A stretch of 41,736 nucleotides of DNA from contig NZ_NMZM01000014.1 in the NCBI RefSeq assembly GCF_002751875.1, positions 1-41,736 on the forward strand, in the 5' to 3' direction. Origin of the DNA: Oceaniglobus indicus. GTDB lineage: Bacteria > Pseudomonadota > Alphaproteobacteria > Rhodobacterales > Rhodobacteraceae. A program made the translations under genes and the position numbers. A model generated the notes under the pieces. That model made no database searches, was not told the DNA's origin, and was given only the letters and a program-made list of their open reading frames with translations. Positions 7,716 to 15,356 of the stretch are shown here, piece by piece (positions within the stretch are counted from its first letter, which is position 1; every line of letters begins with the position of its first letter).

Positions 7716-8351
7716 CTACTTGTCCGTGTGAACTGCTTTGTGGTGTTCACCGTGTGCGTCGCGTAGGATATTGACGCCGCCCCAGGCCGCGATCCCGGCG
7801 ATAATCACACCGACGACTAGGTCGGGCCAGTTCGTTCCCAGCCAGGCAACGAGGCCACCTGCGACCACGATTCCGAGGTTTGCCGCAAAGTCGTTCCAGC
7901 TGAAAGTATTGGCCGCGCGGATGTTGACGTCCGGATCTTTGAGCCGAGCGAGCAACCAGACACAAACTGAGTTGATGGCCGCCGCGCTCAGCGCCATGAC
8001 GATCATAACGGTGCCAAGGGGATCCGACCCACCGACATAGCGGCGCCAAGCATCATAAAGGATCCCGATGGCGAACACGATCAGCAAGCAGCCCGAGACA
8101 TTCGCCGCACCACGTTTCCATTTCGCAGACCGCGACAATGCAAACAGACTGATTGCGTAGACCAAGCTGTCTGAAAGGTTGTCGAGCCCGTTTGCGATCA
8201 GGGCACTGGAATCCCCGAAGGCCCCGGTCGCAAAAAAGGCCATGGCAAGACCCACGTTTAGACCGAGAACAATCCAAAGGGTGCGTCTTTCGCTTGCTCC
8301 TTTTCCTGCAGTCATACTTCCCATTCCGCTTGGTCGACTATGATCCTTCAA
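7716..8351 (-). CDS. Short CDF-like cation transporter
   Basis: A six-helix membrane protein of 211 residues with no C-terminal cytoplasmic domain and a His-containing tail (HGEHHKAVH). Helix 2 has D57-NLSD61. Helix 5 has FSWND (F150, D154) in place of the family's HxxxD. It thus belongs with the membrane half of the HMA-CDF fusion near the arsR gene: both share the DxxxD plus F-x-x-x-D pattern and the closing LVAWLG-x-x-WPDL segment. Likely a metal exporter, substrate unknown. Two later ATGs (GMGSMTAG) could be the real start, since no strong ribosome binding site precedes the first. It does not have the MerR-type promoter seen at other genes here. Confidence 0.8.
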   Translation of the reverse strand: MKDHSRPSGMGSMTAGKGASERRTLWIVLGLNVGLAMAFFATGAFGDSSALIANGLDNLSDSLVYAISLFALSRSAKWKRGAANVSGCLLIVFAIGILYDAWRRYVGGSDPLGTVMIVMALSAAAINSVCVWLLARLKDPDVNIRAANTFSWNDFAANLGIVVAGGLVAWLGTNWPDLVVGVIIAGIAAWGGVNILRDAHGEHHKAVHTDK

Positions 8352-8513
8352 CCTCTCGGGCAGATCAGAGTTCCGGATTGATTAATAATGGTCAGTTCCA
8401 TTTACGACCGCCGGGAGCTGTCAGTCAGGCGTCTCAACCAAAGTAGAGTATAGCCCTTTTTATGGGGCGATGAGATCGCGATTTGAGACGGTTTCAAGTT
8501 CAAACCATAAAGT

Positions 8514-8849
8514 TCAATTGGTTCGTGGCGCGGCCAGTATTATAGCTGCGCCGAGCAAGCAAACGGCTGTGCCAAGCGTATCCCACCTGTCCGGTCTGTG
8601 ACCCTCTGCAAGCCACATCCACAGTACCGAAGCCGCAATGTAGACTCCGCCATAGGCGGCAAAGGCGCGGCCCGCAGCAACCGTTTCGACTTGCGCCAGA
8701 AGCCACCCGAATACCACCAAGGCTACAATACCGGGTACGAGCCAGGCCGCGGATGCGCCGAGGCGCCACCAACTCCAGATCGCGAAACACCCGGCGATCT
8801 CGGCCAAGGCCGCAAGCGGATAGGCAAGCGCGGCAGGCATCTCAGGCAC
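8514..8849 (-). CDS. ynfA: YnfA family (UPF0060) small membrane protein
   Basis: 111 residues with four hydrophobic helices and the family's conserved stretches: [11 protein letters not shown], then [12 protein letters not shown], then [16 protein letters not shown] near the C-terminus. YnfA proteins resemble small-multidrug-resistance transporters; efflux of toxic compounds has been reported for some, but the natural role is unclear. It overlaps the end of the merR gene by eight bases, so it is co-transcribed and translationally coupled with the regulator. That arrangement suggests a function in the same metal response. Confidence 0.88.
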   Translation of the reverse strand: MPEMPAALAYPLAALAEIAGCFAIWSWWRLGASAAWLVPGIVALVVFGWLLAQVETVAAGRAFAAYGGVYIAASVLWMWLAEGHRPDRWDTLGTAVCLLGAAIILAAPRTN

Positions 8850-9270
8850 CGATCTCGTCGTGTTCGGTCAAACATTCGGAATGATCCCGCAACACCTCAA
8901 GCACCTTGCAATCGGCGGTACGTCCACCGCTGCATTCGTGAACCATGCGTTTCAGTTCGGTGCGCAGCGCCTTCAGACGGGCCATGCGCTGCTCCACCTG
9001 CTTTAGCTGGCGACGCGCAATCGCGTCGACTTCTTCGCAGGGCCGATTGGGCTGGTCGCTGAGGTCGAGCAGCTCGCGGATCGCATCAAGCGAGAAGCCG
9101 AGTTGTCGCGAATGGCGGATGAAGGACAGTCGGTCGAGCTGTGCATTGTCATAGCGCCTCTGTCCGCCTTCAGTCCGGCCAGGTTCGGGCATGAGCCCGA
9201 TCTGCTCGTAGTACCGAATGGTCTGCACCTTTGTGCCGGTCTTCTTTGACAGAGTGCCGATCGTGAGCAT
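8842..9270 (-). CDS. MerR-family metal-sensing activator (PbrR/CadR/ZntR-like)
   Basis: A dimeric activator that binds between widely spaced -35 and -10 elements and twists the DNA when it holds metal. The N-terminal helix-turn-helix ([25 protein letters not shown]) is textbook MerR, followed by a long dimer helix. C78 at its start, then C113 and C121 in the [11 protein letters not shown] loop, match the three metal ligands of Pb/Cd/Zn sensors such as PbrR and CadR; C133 is extra. I place the start at 9270, since GGAGG lies five bases upstream; the in-frame ATG at 9282 overlaps that site. It is divergent from the SCO-Dsb operon and followed by ynfA. Four MerR-type promoters lie in this window. 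Confidence 0.9.
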   Translation of the reverse strand: MLTIGTLSKKTGTKVQTIRYYEQIGLMPEPGRTEGGQRRYDNAQLDRLSFIRHSRQLGFSLDAIRELLDLSDQPNRPCEEVDAIARRQLKQVEQRMARLKALRTELKRMVHECSGGRTADCKVLEVLRDHSECLTEHDEIGA

Positions 9271-9374
9271 CTTCGCCTCCATGAAAAGTTACAGTCTGTG
9301 TAGGTTTTGCCGCCTCAATAGACAAGTGCCGGATTCACAGACGCGTGAGTTTAAGCCACAACGTGATTTCGCGC

Positions 9375-9405
9375 TTGAACCTCTAGTAGCTAGAGGATGT
9401 AAACG
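9375..9405 (+). promoter_or_regulatory. MerR-type promoter/operator site 2 (SCO-to-Lnt operon)
   Basis: TTGAAC (-35) is followed directly by the perfect dyad CTCTAGTAGCTAGAG, then four bases and TAAACG (-10-like), a 19-bp spacing. It lies between the merR gene and the divergent ten-gene operon, 24 bases before the first start codon. This is the best palindrome of the four sites and the most obvious target of the adjacent MerR regulator. No second site is evident for merR itself. Confidence 0.8.
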
Positions 9406-9429
9406 CGACAATAATCAAGAATCAAAATC

Positions 9430-10044
9430 ATGCGCGCAGGTTTGTCCCTTACATCGGCACAGAAATTTCTTTGGGTTTTGGCAGGCGTCGCGTCGCTTGC
9501 CTTCGTATGGCTTTTGCTCTGGTCGGACTATCGCGCTGACCGCGCCCGAACCGACAACGATCCAGCGTTTGTCGCTGCATTCGAATTGACGGACCACCAA
9601 GGTGTGGTTCGCACGGAAGAAGACTTTTCGGGGCGTTGGATGTTGGTATTTTTCGGCTTCAGCAACTGCCCCGATGTCTGCCCGACGACACTGTCTGAGG
9701 TCGCGGCGGTGATGGACGGTCTGGGCGACAATGCCGCGAGGGTCCAGCCGATTTTCATAACCATCGACCCCGAACGGGACACGCCCATGGCACTCGCCGA
9801 ATTCGTTCCGCTGTTCGATGCGAACATCATCGGGCTGACAGGTACGCCCGAACAGATCGCCGCTACATCCGAAACGTTTCCGATCTTCTTTGAACGCATC
9901 GAAGAGGCTACAGCTCCGGATGGCTACACAATGGGCCACACGTCACATCTGTTTCTATTCGACCCCGAGGCAGGCTTTGCAGACTCATGGCCCTATGGCA
10001 CGTCCGCTGAAGAGATTCTCGCCGATCTGGAAGAGAGGATCTGA
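9430..10044 (+). CDS. SCO1/SenC/PrrC-family protein, first copy
   Basis: A membrane-anchored periplasmic thioredoxin-fold protein of 204 residues. SCO proteins bind copper through CxxxC plus a histidine and deliver it to the Cu(A) site of cytochrome oxidase or act as thiol reductases. Seen here: one N-terminal membrane anchor (residues about 13-31), C80-PDVC84, the strand TIDPERDTP, and H170 in MGHTSHLF. It opens the operon that contains DsbB, a DsbA-like protein, PCu(A)C and a second SCO. The start has only a weak ribosome binding site in an A-rich leader. Metal-induced expression through the MerR-type promoter upstream is likely. Confidence 0.92.
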   Translation: MRAGLSLTSAQKFLWVLAGVASLAFVWLLLWSDYRADRARTDNDPAFVAAFELTDHQGVVRTEEDFSGRWMLVFFGFSNCPDVCPTTLSEVAAVMDGLGDNAARVQPIFITIDPERDTPMALAEFVPLFDANIIGLTGTPEQIAATSETFPIFFERIEEATAPDGYTMGHTSHLFLFDPEAGFADSWPYGTSAEEILADLEERI

Positions 10045-10049
10045 CCGAC

Positions 10050-10472
10050 ATGAACCGCGTACCCGCAGAAACCGCCCTCGGGCTGGCATGGATCGTTGCC
10101 CTCGTCGCCTCGCTTGCTGTACTTTTCATCGGCGAAGTGATGGGGCAGACACCCTGCGTGCTGTGCTGGTTCCAGCGCGCCTTCATGTTCCCGCTCGCGA
10201 TCATTCTCGGCCTCGGCCTTTGGTGGCGAGACGGCAGCGTCGGGCGCTATGGCATCGCTCTGGCGCTTGGTGGTGGCGTGGTCGCCCTGTGGCACATGGG
10301 CCTCTACGCGGGCCTGATCCCCGAACGCATCCAGCCCTGCACGGCCACCGGCCCCTCTTGCACCGATGATAACCAATTGGTCTTCGGCATTCCGATCCCG
10401 CTGATGGCGCTGGTCGCCTTCGCACTGATCGGGTTCCTGTCGGCACTTTCATTGAAGGAAACACAAACATGA
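10050..10472 (+). CDS. dsbB: Disulfide bond formation protein B family (DsbB)
   Basis: A 140-residue quinone-linked membrane protein that re-oxidises a periplasmic DsbA. It has four hydrophobic helices. The first periplasmic pair is C36-VLC39, followed by W-FQRAF (arginine at the quinone site). The second pair is C97 and C104 in CTATGPSC, spaced as in short DsbB proteins. It begins five bases after the SCO stop codon and overlaps the next, DsbA-like gene by four bases (ATGA), which identifies that protein as its likely partner. Confidence 0.92.
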   Translation: MNRVPAETALGLAWIVALVASLAVLFIGEVMGQTPCVLCWFQRAFMFPLAIILGLGLWWRDGSVGRYGIALALGGGVVALWHMGLYAGLIPERIQPCTATGPSCTDDNQLVFGIPIPLMALVAFALIGFLSALSLKETQT

Positions 10473-11128
10473 ATCGACGCGGCTTAATCCTGTCCGTTCT
10501 CGCCCTCGGCGTTGCCGGTTTCGGCGGAGCCACTTGGTACGCGACTCGCCCCGGCCCCGCGGCCGAAGCAAAAACCGTTGCGCCGGAACTCGCGGACGCG
10601 ATGATCCGCTCTTACTCGCCCATCCTCGGACCTGCCGACGCGCCCGTCACGATTGTCGAATTCTTTGACCCGGCCTGCGAGGCTTGCCGCGCCTTCCATC
10701 CGATCGTGAAGGACATCATGGCACAGCATGGAGATGCCGTCCGCGTCGTTGTCCGCTACACCGCGTTTCATGGCGAGGCATCCGAGGAAGCGATCCGCGT
10801 GCTCGAGGCAGCACGCATGCAAGGCGTTTACGAGCCGGTGCTCGAAGCCGTTCTGCGGGATCAGCCGAGATGGGCGTCGCACGGCGCGCCTGAGCCCGGT
10901 CTGATCCTCCAGATCGCCGCCACTGCCGGACTCGATGCAGAGGCCGCGCGCACGCAAATGCTGGCACCGGATGTCGTTGCGATCCTGAATCAGGATCGTG
11001 CGGACGTCGAAACCGTGGGAGTTCGCCAGACTCCTACTTTCTTTGTAAACGGCAAGTCGCTCGATCCATTCGGGGAGGCAGAACTGCGTCGATTAGTGGC
11101 CGCGGAAGTTGCCGCCGTGCAAAGCTGA
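10469..11128 (+). CDS. DsbA-like thiol oxidoreductase (DSBA/ScsC type)
   Basis: A 219-residue periplasmic protein with an N-terminal membrane anchor or signal (residues 5-23) and a thioredoxin fold of the DsbA/DsbG class. The active site is C70-EAC73 in FFDPACEACRAF, and the cis-proline loop is QTPTFFVNG. It probably introduces or isomerises disulfides with the DsbB encoded immediately upstream (four-base overlap). Metal ions such as Cu and Cd damage periplasmic thiols, so a plasmid-borne oxidation pair inside a metal operon makes sense. It could equally be needed to keep the neighbouring SCO and DUF411 cysteines in the right redox state. Confidence 0.9.
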   Translation: MNRRGLILSVLALGVAGFGGATWYATRPGPAAEAKTVAPELADAMIRSYSPILGPADAPVTIVEFFDPACEACRAFHPIVKDIMAQHGDAVRVVVRYTAFHGEASEEAIRVLEAARMQGVYEPVLEAVLRDQPRWASHGAPEPGLILQIAATAGLDAEAARTQMLAPDVVAILNQDRADVETVGVRQTPTFFVNGKSLDPFGEAELRRLVAAEVAAVQS

Positions 11129-11151
11129 ATGGAAAAGGCAGGACCAAAACG

Positions 11152-11619
11152 ATGAAAAAGATTATTATGACGGGCACACTGGCCGCGCTCTTGACCTTTG
11201 GAGGGCTCTCAGTACCCGCACTAGCCGGACCCGTGGATGTCGTCGTCGAAAGCGCCTGGTCCCGCGCCTCCATAGGGATGAACCGCCCCGGGGCCGTCTA
11301 CATGACGATCCGCAACACTGGCGACGAGCCGGTGACGCTGATTGGTCTTTCAACACCCCTCGCGATGATGCCCGAGATCCACGAGACGAAGACCAATGCC
11401 GAAGGTGTGAGTTCCATGAGCGCGGCAGGTGAGATCGCGATCGCCCCGGGCGAGAGCGTCGCGCTTGAGCCGGGCGGCCTCCACGCGATGTTGATGCGGC
11501 TACAACAACCCATGACGGAAGGGGAAACCTTTCCGCTGACCCTACTTTTTGTCGACGGGGGCGAGGTGACAGTCGAGGTGCCGATCCTTGGCATCGCCGC
11601 ACGCGGACCGGAAGACTAA
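11152..11619 (+). CDS. Periplasmic copper chaperone PCu(A)C
   Basis: A secreted 155-residue cupredoxin-like protein that hands Cu(I) to cytochrome oxidase subunit II or to SCO. A classic signal peptide ends in ALAG (about residue 26). The Cu(I) ligand set of the family, His-Met-His-x-Met, is visible as H77 in MPEIHET, M89, and H111-A-M113, with 21 residues between M89 and H111 as in known members. It is placed between DsbA and a second SCO protein, with which the stop and start share one base. These three gene types often travel together. Confidence 0.93.
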   Translation: MKKIIMTGTLAALLTFGGLSVPALAGPVDVVVESAWSRASIGMNRPGAVYMTIRNTGDEPVTLIGLSTPLAMMPEIHETKTNAEGVSSMSAAGEIAIAPGESVALEPGGLHAMLMRLQQPMTEGETFPLTLLFVDGGEVTVEVPILGIAARGPED

Positions 11620-12245
11620 TGCGACGAAGGACGATCGCAGGATACGGCGCGGCCGGTGCCGGTGCAATTGCCTTGACGCTCTTCGTCGGTTGGTGGCGGG
11701 TCGACGGACCCGGTGCGCCCGAACCTATCGAGCAGCGGCCTATGGCTCTGACCGAGATGGATTTCCGCCTGACTGACCATGAAGGCAACGAGGTCGGGCC
11801 GGAAACCCTGATCGGGCGACCGACGATGGCGTTCTTCGGTTTCACTTACTGCCCCGATGTCTGCCCGACCACGCTCTCGGACATTTCAGGTTGGCTCGAC
11901 GATTTAGGAGACGAAGCCAAACAGTTGAACGTGGTTTTCATCACGGTCGATCCCGAGCGCGATACCGTCGAGGCGATGGCAGAATATGTCAGTTATTTCC
12001 ACCCAGCGATCCGCGGCTGGACGGGACCGGAGGGGCAGATTGCGCGCATCGCGGACGGCTTCCGCGCTGCCTACGAGCGGGTGCCCACGGAAGGCGGCGA
12101 CTACACGATGAACCACACGGCCAGCGTCTTCCTGTTCGGTGCCGCTGGACGGTTCGTCACCATGATTGACTATCATGAACCGAGGGAATTCGCGGTACCG
12201 AAGATCCGCCGCGCGTTGGAAGAAGAAACGGAGGGAGCGACATGA
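11619..12245 (+). CDS. SCO1/SenC-family protein, second copy
   Basis: A 208-residue membrane-anchored thioredoxin-fold protein of the SCO family: anchor at residues 8-26, C78-PDVC82 in FGFTYCPDVCPTT, TVDPERDT, and H166 in YTMNHTASVF. It is clearly diverged from the first SCO in the operon. Its start overlaps the stop of the PCu(A)C gene by one base, and its end overlaps the M23 gene by four bases, so it is tightly coupled to both. With PCu(A)C beside it, this copy is the better candidate for Cu(A) delivery; the first may work with the Dsb pair. Confidence 0.92.
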   Translation: MRRRTIAGYGAAGAGAIALTLFVGWWRVDGPGAPEPIEQRPMALTEMDFRLTDHEGNEVGPETLIGRPTMAFFGFTYCPDVCPTTLSDISGWLDDLGDEAKQLNVVFITVDPERDTVEAMAEYVSYFHPAIRGWTGPEGQIARIADGFRAAYERVPTEGGDYTMNHTASVFLFGAAGRFVTMIDYHEPREFAVPKIRRALEEETEGAT

Positions 12246-13615
12246 GGCTCAGAACTTTTGCGGCAGGTGTCGCGCTTGCGGGGACCGTTTCGGGGGCGGC
12301 TATCGCATTCTTCGATGTTCTGTCGAAAGAACCCGTGCCGCCAGAACTTGCCCAGGCAGGTAGCTGGATGCCCCAGCGTCCTGAAGCTCCCCGGAGCCTG
12401 GATATTCCGTTGTCGCTGCCAGCTACGGCGTGGGTGGAAGATACACCCGGCTTCGGCCCCTTGCCCCTGCTGCAGGCCGCTGTTGTTGACAGGCCGATGC
12501 AGGCCATCGAACCGCCCCTGTTGACTTGGTCTCGCGACATCTCTTCTGGTGAAACGCTCGACTCCTTGCTTTCCGAAGCCGGTCTTGCGGGAGACGACCG
12601 GGCGGAAGTCGCCCTTGCACTTGGCGCGGAATACGATCTGCGACGGTTGCGGCCGGGGAATTCGGTCACTGTTGTTTCGACTATGGATGGCAGCCCCCGC
12701 ACCGTCTCGCTCGCCGTCGAGGACGGGGTGCGGATCGAGGTGCTTTTTGGCGAGCAGGTGTCCACGCAGGTCGTGGCGCCGGATCCGGAGATCGTAACCC
12801 TTGCTGGGGAGGCCGTGATCGACACCTCGATCTTCGCGGCACTCGACAATGCCGGCATCCCCGCCCGATTTGCCGTGGACCTTGCGCAAATGCTGGGTGG
12901 AACCGTGGATTTCCGCCGTGAGATGGCTGGAGGCGAGACACTAAGGCTTCTCTGGCGCGAGACGCGCGTCGGCGATGACAAGATCGGACAGCCGGACCTC
13001 GCCTTCGCCGCACTGGAAATCGGCGATTCGCTTTACGAGATCGTTTGGCCGGACGACGGCAGCGGTCAGGCGACGATCTACGTCGATGGCGAGGTGCTTC
13101 GCGTCTTTGCACAGCCAGTCGAGGGCGCGCGCCTCAGCTCGGTGTTCGGGCGCCGCACACATCCGGTCTACGGAAACGTCCGGATGCACACCGGCGTCGA
13201 TTTTGCCGCGGCAAGCGGGACGCCGGTACGGACGACGGCACCGGGCCGGGTCAGCTTCATCGGCTGGCGAGGCGGTTATGGACGCGTGGTCGAAATCTCC
13301 CATGGCTCCGAGACCATGACGCGCTACGCGCATCTCAGCGCCGTGTCGGAGGGCCTAACACAGGGCCAACGCGTGGCGGCGGGAGATTTGATCGGCCGCG
13401 TTGGCGCAACCGGCACAGCAACAGGTCCCAACCTGCACTACGAAGTCCTCGTAGATGGGCGTCCGACTGACCCTCTCTCTGACGACAGGCTCGCCGAAGC
13501 CGCAGAGAACGAGGTGGATGATGCCGCCGCGCTGTTGCGTCTGACCGAGGCGCGCGCGCTTCTGACTGAAAACCTTGACAGCGAAATTGCCCAGACGACA
13601 ACCGAAAGGCTCTGA
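12242..13615 (+). CDS. M23-family (LytM-like) peptidoglycan peptidase
   Basis: A 457-residue envelope protein with an N-terminal membrane segment, a long helical or beta middle region similar to those of MepM-type DD-endopeptidases (a LysM/OapA-like GETLDSLLSEAGL), and a C-terminal M23 zinc domain. Zinc ligands are H316-xxx-D320 in MHTGVDF and H399; H364 in RYAHLS is in place. The conserved H-x-H pair, however, reads N-L-H (GPNLHYE), so the first, catalytic histidine appears to be replaced by asparagine. If that reading is right, the protein may be a regulator or a weak enzyme rather than an active hydrolase. It overlaps the second SCO gene by four bases. Confidence 0.87.
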   Translation: MRLRTFAAGVALAGTVSGAAIAFFDVLSKEPVPPELAQAGSWMPQRPEAPRSLDIPLSLPATAWVEDTPGFGPLPLLQAAVVDRPMQAIEPPLLTWSRDISSGETLDSLLSEAGLAGDDRAEVALALGAEYDLRRLRPGNSVTVVSTMDGSPRTVSLAVEDGVRIEVLFGEQVSTQVVAPDPEIVTLAGEAVIDTSIFAALDNAGIPARFAVDLAQMLGGTVDFRREMAGGETLRLLWRETRVGDDKIGQPDLAFAALEIGDSLYEIVWPDDGSGQATIYVDGEVLRVFAQPVEGARLSSVFGRRTHPVYGNVRMHTGVDFAAASGTPVRTTAPGRVSFIGWRGGYGRVVEISHGSETMTRYAHLSAVSEGLTQGQRVAAGDLIGRVGATGTATGPNLHYEVLVDGRPTDPLSDDRLAEAAENEVDDAAALLRLTEARALLTENLDSEIAQTTTERL

Positions 13616-13618
13616 CCC

Positions 13619-14074
13619 ATGAAACGCATGACCCAAGCTCTGACCATCGCGCTCGCCCTGTTCCCGGCGGCCCAGGCCCTCGCAGAGGCAACAGCGATAG
13701 ACGTCCGCAAGACCAACGGATGCGGCTGCTGCCTGTCCTGGATGAACCATCTCGAGGAAAACGGATTCGCGCCGACGGGCGAGAACATGTTTGGCGGGTC
13801 GCTGGTTCGTTTCAAGCTCGACAACGGCGTGCCGCAGCGCATGGTCTCCTGCCATACCGCGCTCATAGAGGGCTACGTGATTGAAGGCCATGTCCCGGCC
13901 GCTGATATCCGCCGCCTTCTTGAGGAACGCCCGGACGCCGTCGGCCTCGCCGTTCCGGGAATGCCCTATGGCTCGCCCGGCATGGGGCCGGAAGAAAACC
14001 GTGAAGCTTATGATGTCTTCCTCATCCGCGAGGACGGGTCGACCGAAGTCTTTTCAAGCTACGCCGAAGGATAA
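13619..14074 (+). CDS. DUF411 periplasmic metal-binding protein
   Basis: A secreted protein of 151 residues: signal peptide ending ALAEA (about residue 23), then the family core with C35-G-C37-C38 in NGCGCCLSWMNHLEENGF, a further conserved cysteine in MVSCHTALIEGY, and the GHVPAADIRRLL and GLAVPGMP stretches. DUF411 proteins occur in copper and silver resistance clusters and are thought to bind metal in the periplasm. The gene starts three bases after the M23 stop. A role in binding Cu(I) or a soft metal next to the SCO and PCu(A)C proteins is likely. Confidence 0.92.
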   Translation: MKRMTQALTIALALFPAAQALAEATAIDVRKTNGCGCCLSWMNHLEENGFAPTGENMFGGSLVRFKLDNGVPQRMVSCHTALIEGYVIEGHVPAADIRRLLEERPDAVGLAVPGMPYGSPGMGPEENREAYDVFLIREDGSTEVFSSYAEG

Positions 14075-14086
14075 TCTGGCCCGCTT

Positions 14087-14869
14087 ATGGAAAACCTGTC
14101 TCCGATAATGCTCGGCTTTCTCGGAAGCCTTGCCGCCGGATCGCTCACGGCAGTCGGAGCAATTCCCGTGCTGTTCGGGCGCATCCCGTCGCGGGCGACG
14201 CGCGATCTGTCGCTCGGCTTCGCTGCCGGCGTCATGCTCTCAGCCTCGTTCTTTTCTCTGATCATCCCGGCGTTGGATGCGGCGGAGCCGATGTTCGAGA
14301 ACGGCGCGATGCCTGCGGCCATCGTTTGCGTCTCGATCCTTTTGGGCATGGGGGCCGTTGCATTGATGAATGAAAGGCTGCCGCACGAGCATTTCAGAAC
14401 GGGACGCGAAGGGCCCGAAGCGGCGTCCTTACGGCGGGTCTGGCTGTTCATCATCGCGATCACGATCCACAACTTCCCCGAAGGCCTCGCGGTCGGAGTT
14501 GGCTTCGGTTCCGGAGGTATGGAGGGCGGTCTGCCACTCGCTATCGGCATCGGGCTTCAGAATGCGCCTGAAGGGCTGGCCGTCGCGGTATCCCTCTTGG
14601 GCGAAGGATATCCGAAGCTGCGCGCATGGGGCATCGCCGCGCTAACGGGCATGGTCGAGCCGATTGGCGGTTTGCTCGGGGCGGGCATCATCACACTGTC
14701 GGAACCGCTGCTGCCATGGGGCTTGGCCTTTGCCGCAGGCGCCATGCTCTATGTCATCAGCCACGAAATCATCCCCGAAACCCATCGCAGCGGCCATCAG
14801 AACAAGGCAACGCTCGGCTTGGCCGTCGGGCTCGTTTTGATGCTTTTTCTCGATGTTTGGTTGGGGTGA
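14087..14869 (+). CDS. ZIP-family metal transporter
   Basis: A 260-residue membrane protein with eight predicted helices and the ZIP binuclear site: HNFPEG in the fourth helix, QNAPEG in the fifth and HEIIPE in a later helix. Most ZIP proteins import Zn or other divalent ions. In a resistance operon this looks contradictory, although some bacterial ZIPs equilibrate metal in either direction. The central loop between helices 3 and 4 has only a modest histidine content (HEHF). The start lies 12 bases after the DUF411 stop, and lspA follows four bases after its own stop. Confidence 0.9.
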   Translation: MENLSPIMLGFLGSLAAGSLTAVGAIPVLFGRIPSRATRDLSLGFAAGVMLSASFFSLIIPALDAAEPMFENGAMPAAIVCVSILLGMGAVALMNERLPHEHFRTGREGPEAASLRRVWLFIIAITIHNFPEGLAVGVGFGSGGMEGGLPLAIGIGLQNAPEGLAVAVSLLGEGYPKLRAWGIAALTGMVEPIGGLLGAGIITLSEPLLPWGLAFAAGAMLYVISHEIIPETHRSGHQNKATLGLAVGLVLMLFLDVWLG

Positions 14870-14873
14870 CGCA

Positions 14874-15356
14874 ATGCCAGTGCATAAACTATCTCCGGTG
14901 ATCGGTATTTTTGCGGCGCTTACCGCTTTCGTAATCGATCAGATCACAAAAGCCATTGTTGTGGCGAATGCGGCCTCCTTAAGCACTGGAATCGCCGTGT
15001 TTCCAGGTTTTAACCTTGTCTTTTATCGCAATGATGGCGTCACTTTCGGACTACTTGGCGGCGCACCATGGTGGAGCCTCATAGCTCTCGCTCTTGCCAT
15101 CTGCGGCTGGCTGGGGGTTATGCTGTTTCGCGCCGAAAATGCGGTTGAAACGCTCGCTTTCGGAGCGATCATCGGTGGAGCCTTGGGCAATGTTATTGAC
15201 CGTGTGCGATATCGGGCTGTAACGGATTTCCTGGATTTCTACATCAACTCAACGCATTGGCCTGCCTTCAACATGGCCGATGTATTTGTCGTCAGTGGCG
15301 TGGGGCTCTTGCTGGCCGCACCCTGGATCAGCGCGCGGCGTCCGATCAAGTCGTGA
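14874..15356 (+). CDS. lspA: Lipoprotein signal peptidase (signal peptidase II)
   Basis: An integral membrane aspartic protease that removes lipoprotein signal peptides. The 160-residue protein has four helices and the family boxes: IDQITK, N53-DGVTFG, then GNVIDRVRYRAVTD118-FLDFY and FNMAD136. D118 and D136 are the catalytic pair. I start at 14874, behind TTGGGGTG; a longer frame from 14853 would overlap the ZIP gene. LspA homologues are known in metal operons (PbrC of the lead-resistance operon), so this is probably a metal-linked extra copy rather than the housekeeping gene. Its stop overlaps the next start as GTGA. Confidence 0.93.
   Translation: MPVHKLSPVIGIFAALTAFVIDQITKAIVVANAASLSTGIAVFPGFNLVFYRNDGVTFGLLGGAPWWSLIALALAICGWLGVMLFRAENAVETLAFGAIIGGALGNVIDRVRYRAVTDFLDFYINSTHWPAFNMADVFVVSGVGLLLAAPWISARRPIKS

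Noticed and set aside
8352-8513. Fifth MerR-type site upstream of the short CDF gene
   Set aside because: TTGAAG occurs near the start of the CDF gene, but no CTnnAG dyad follows it with the required spacing.
9430-14074. Mercury resistance (mer) operon suggested by a MerR-type regulator next to thiol proteins
   Set aside because: No MerA, MerT or MerP motif is present, and the regulator's cysteine pattern is that of Pb/Cd/Zn sensors.
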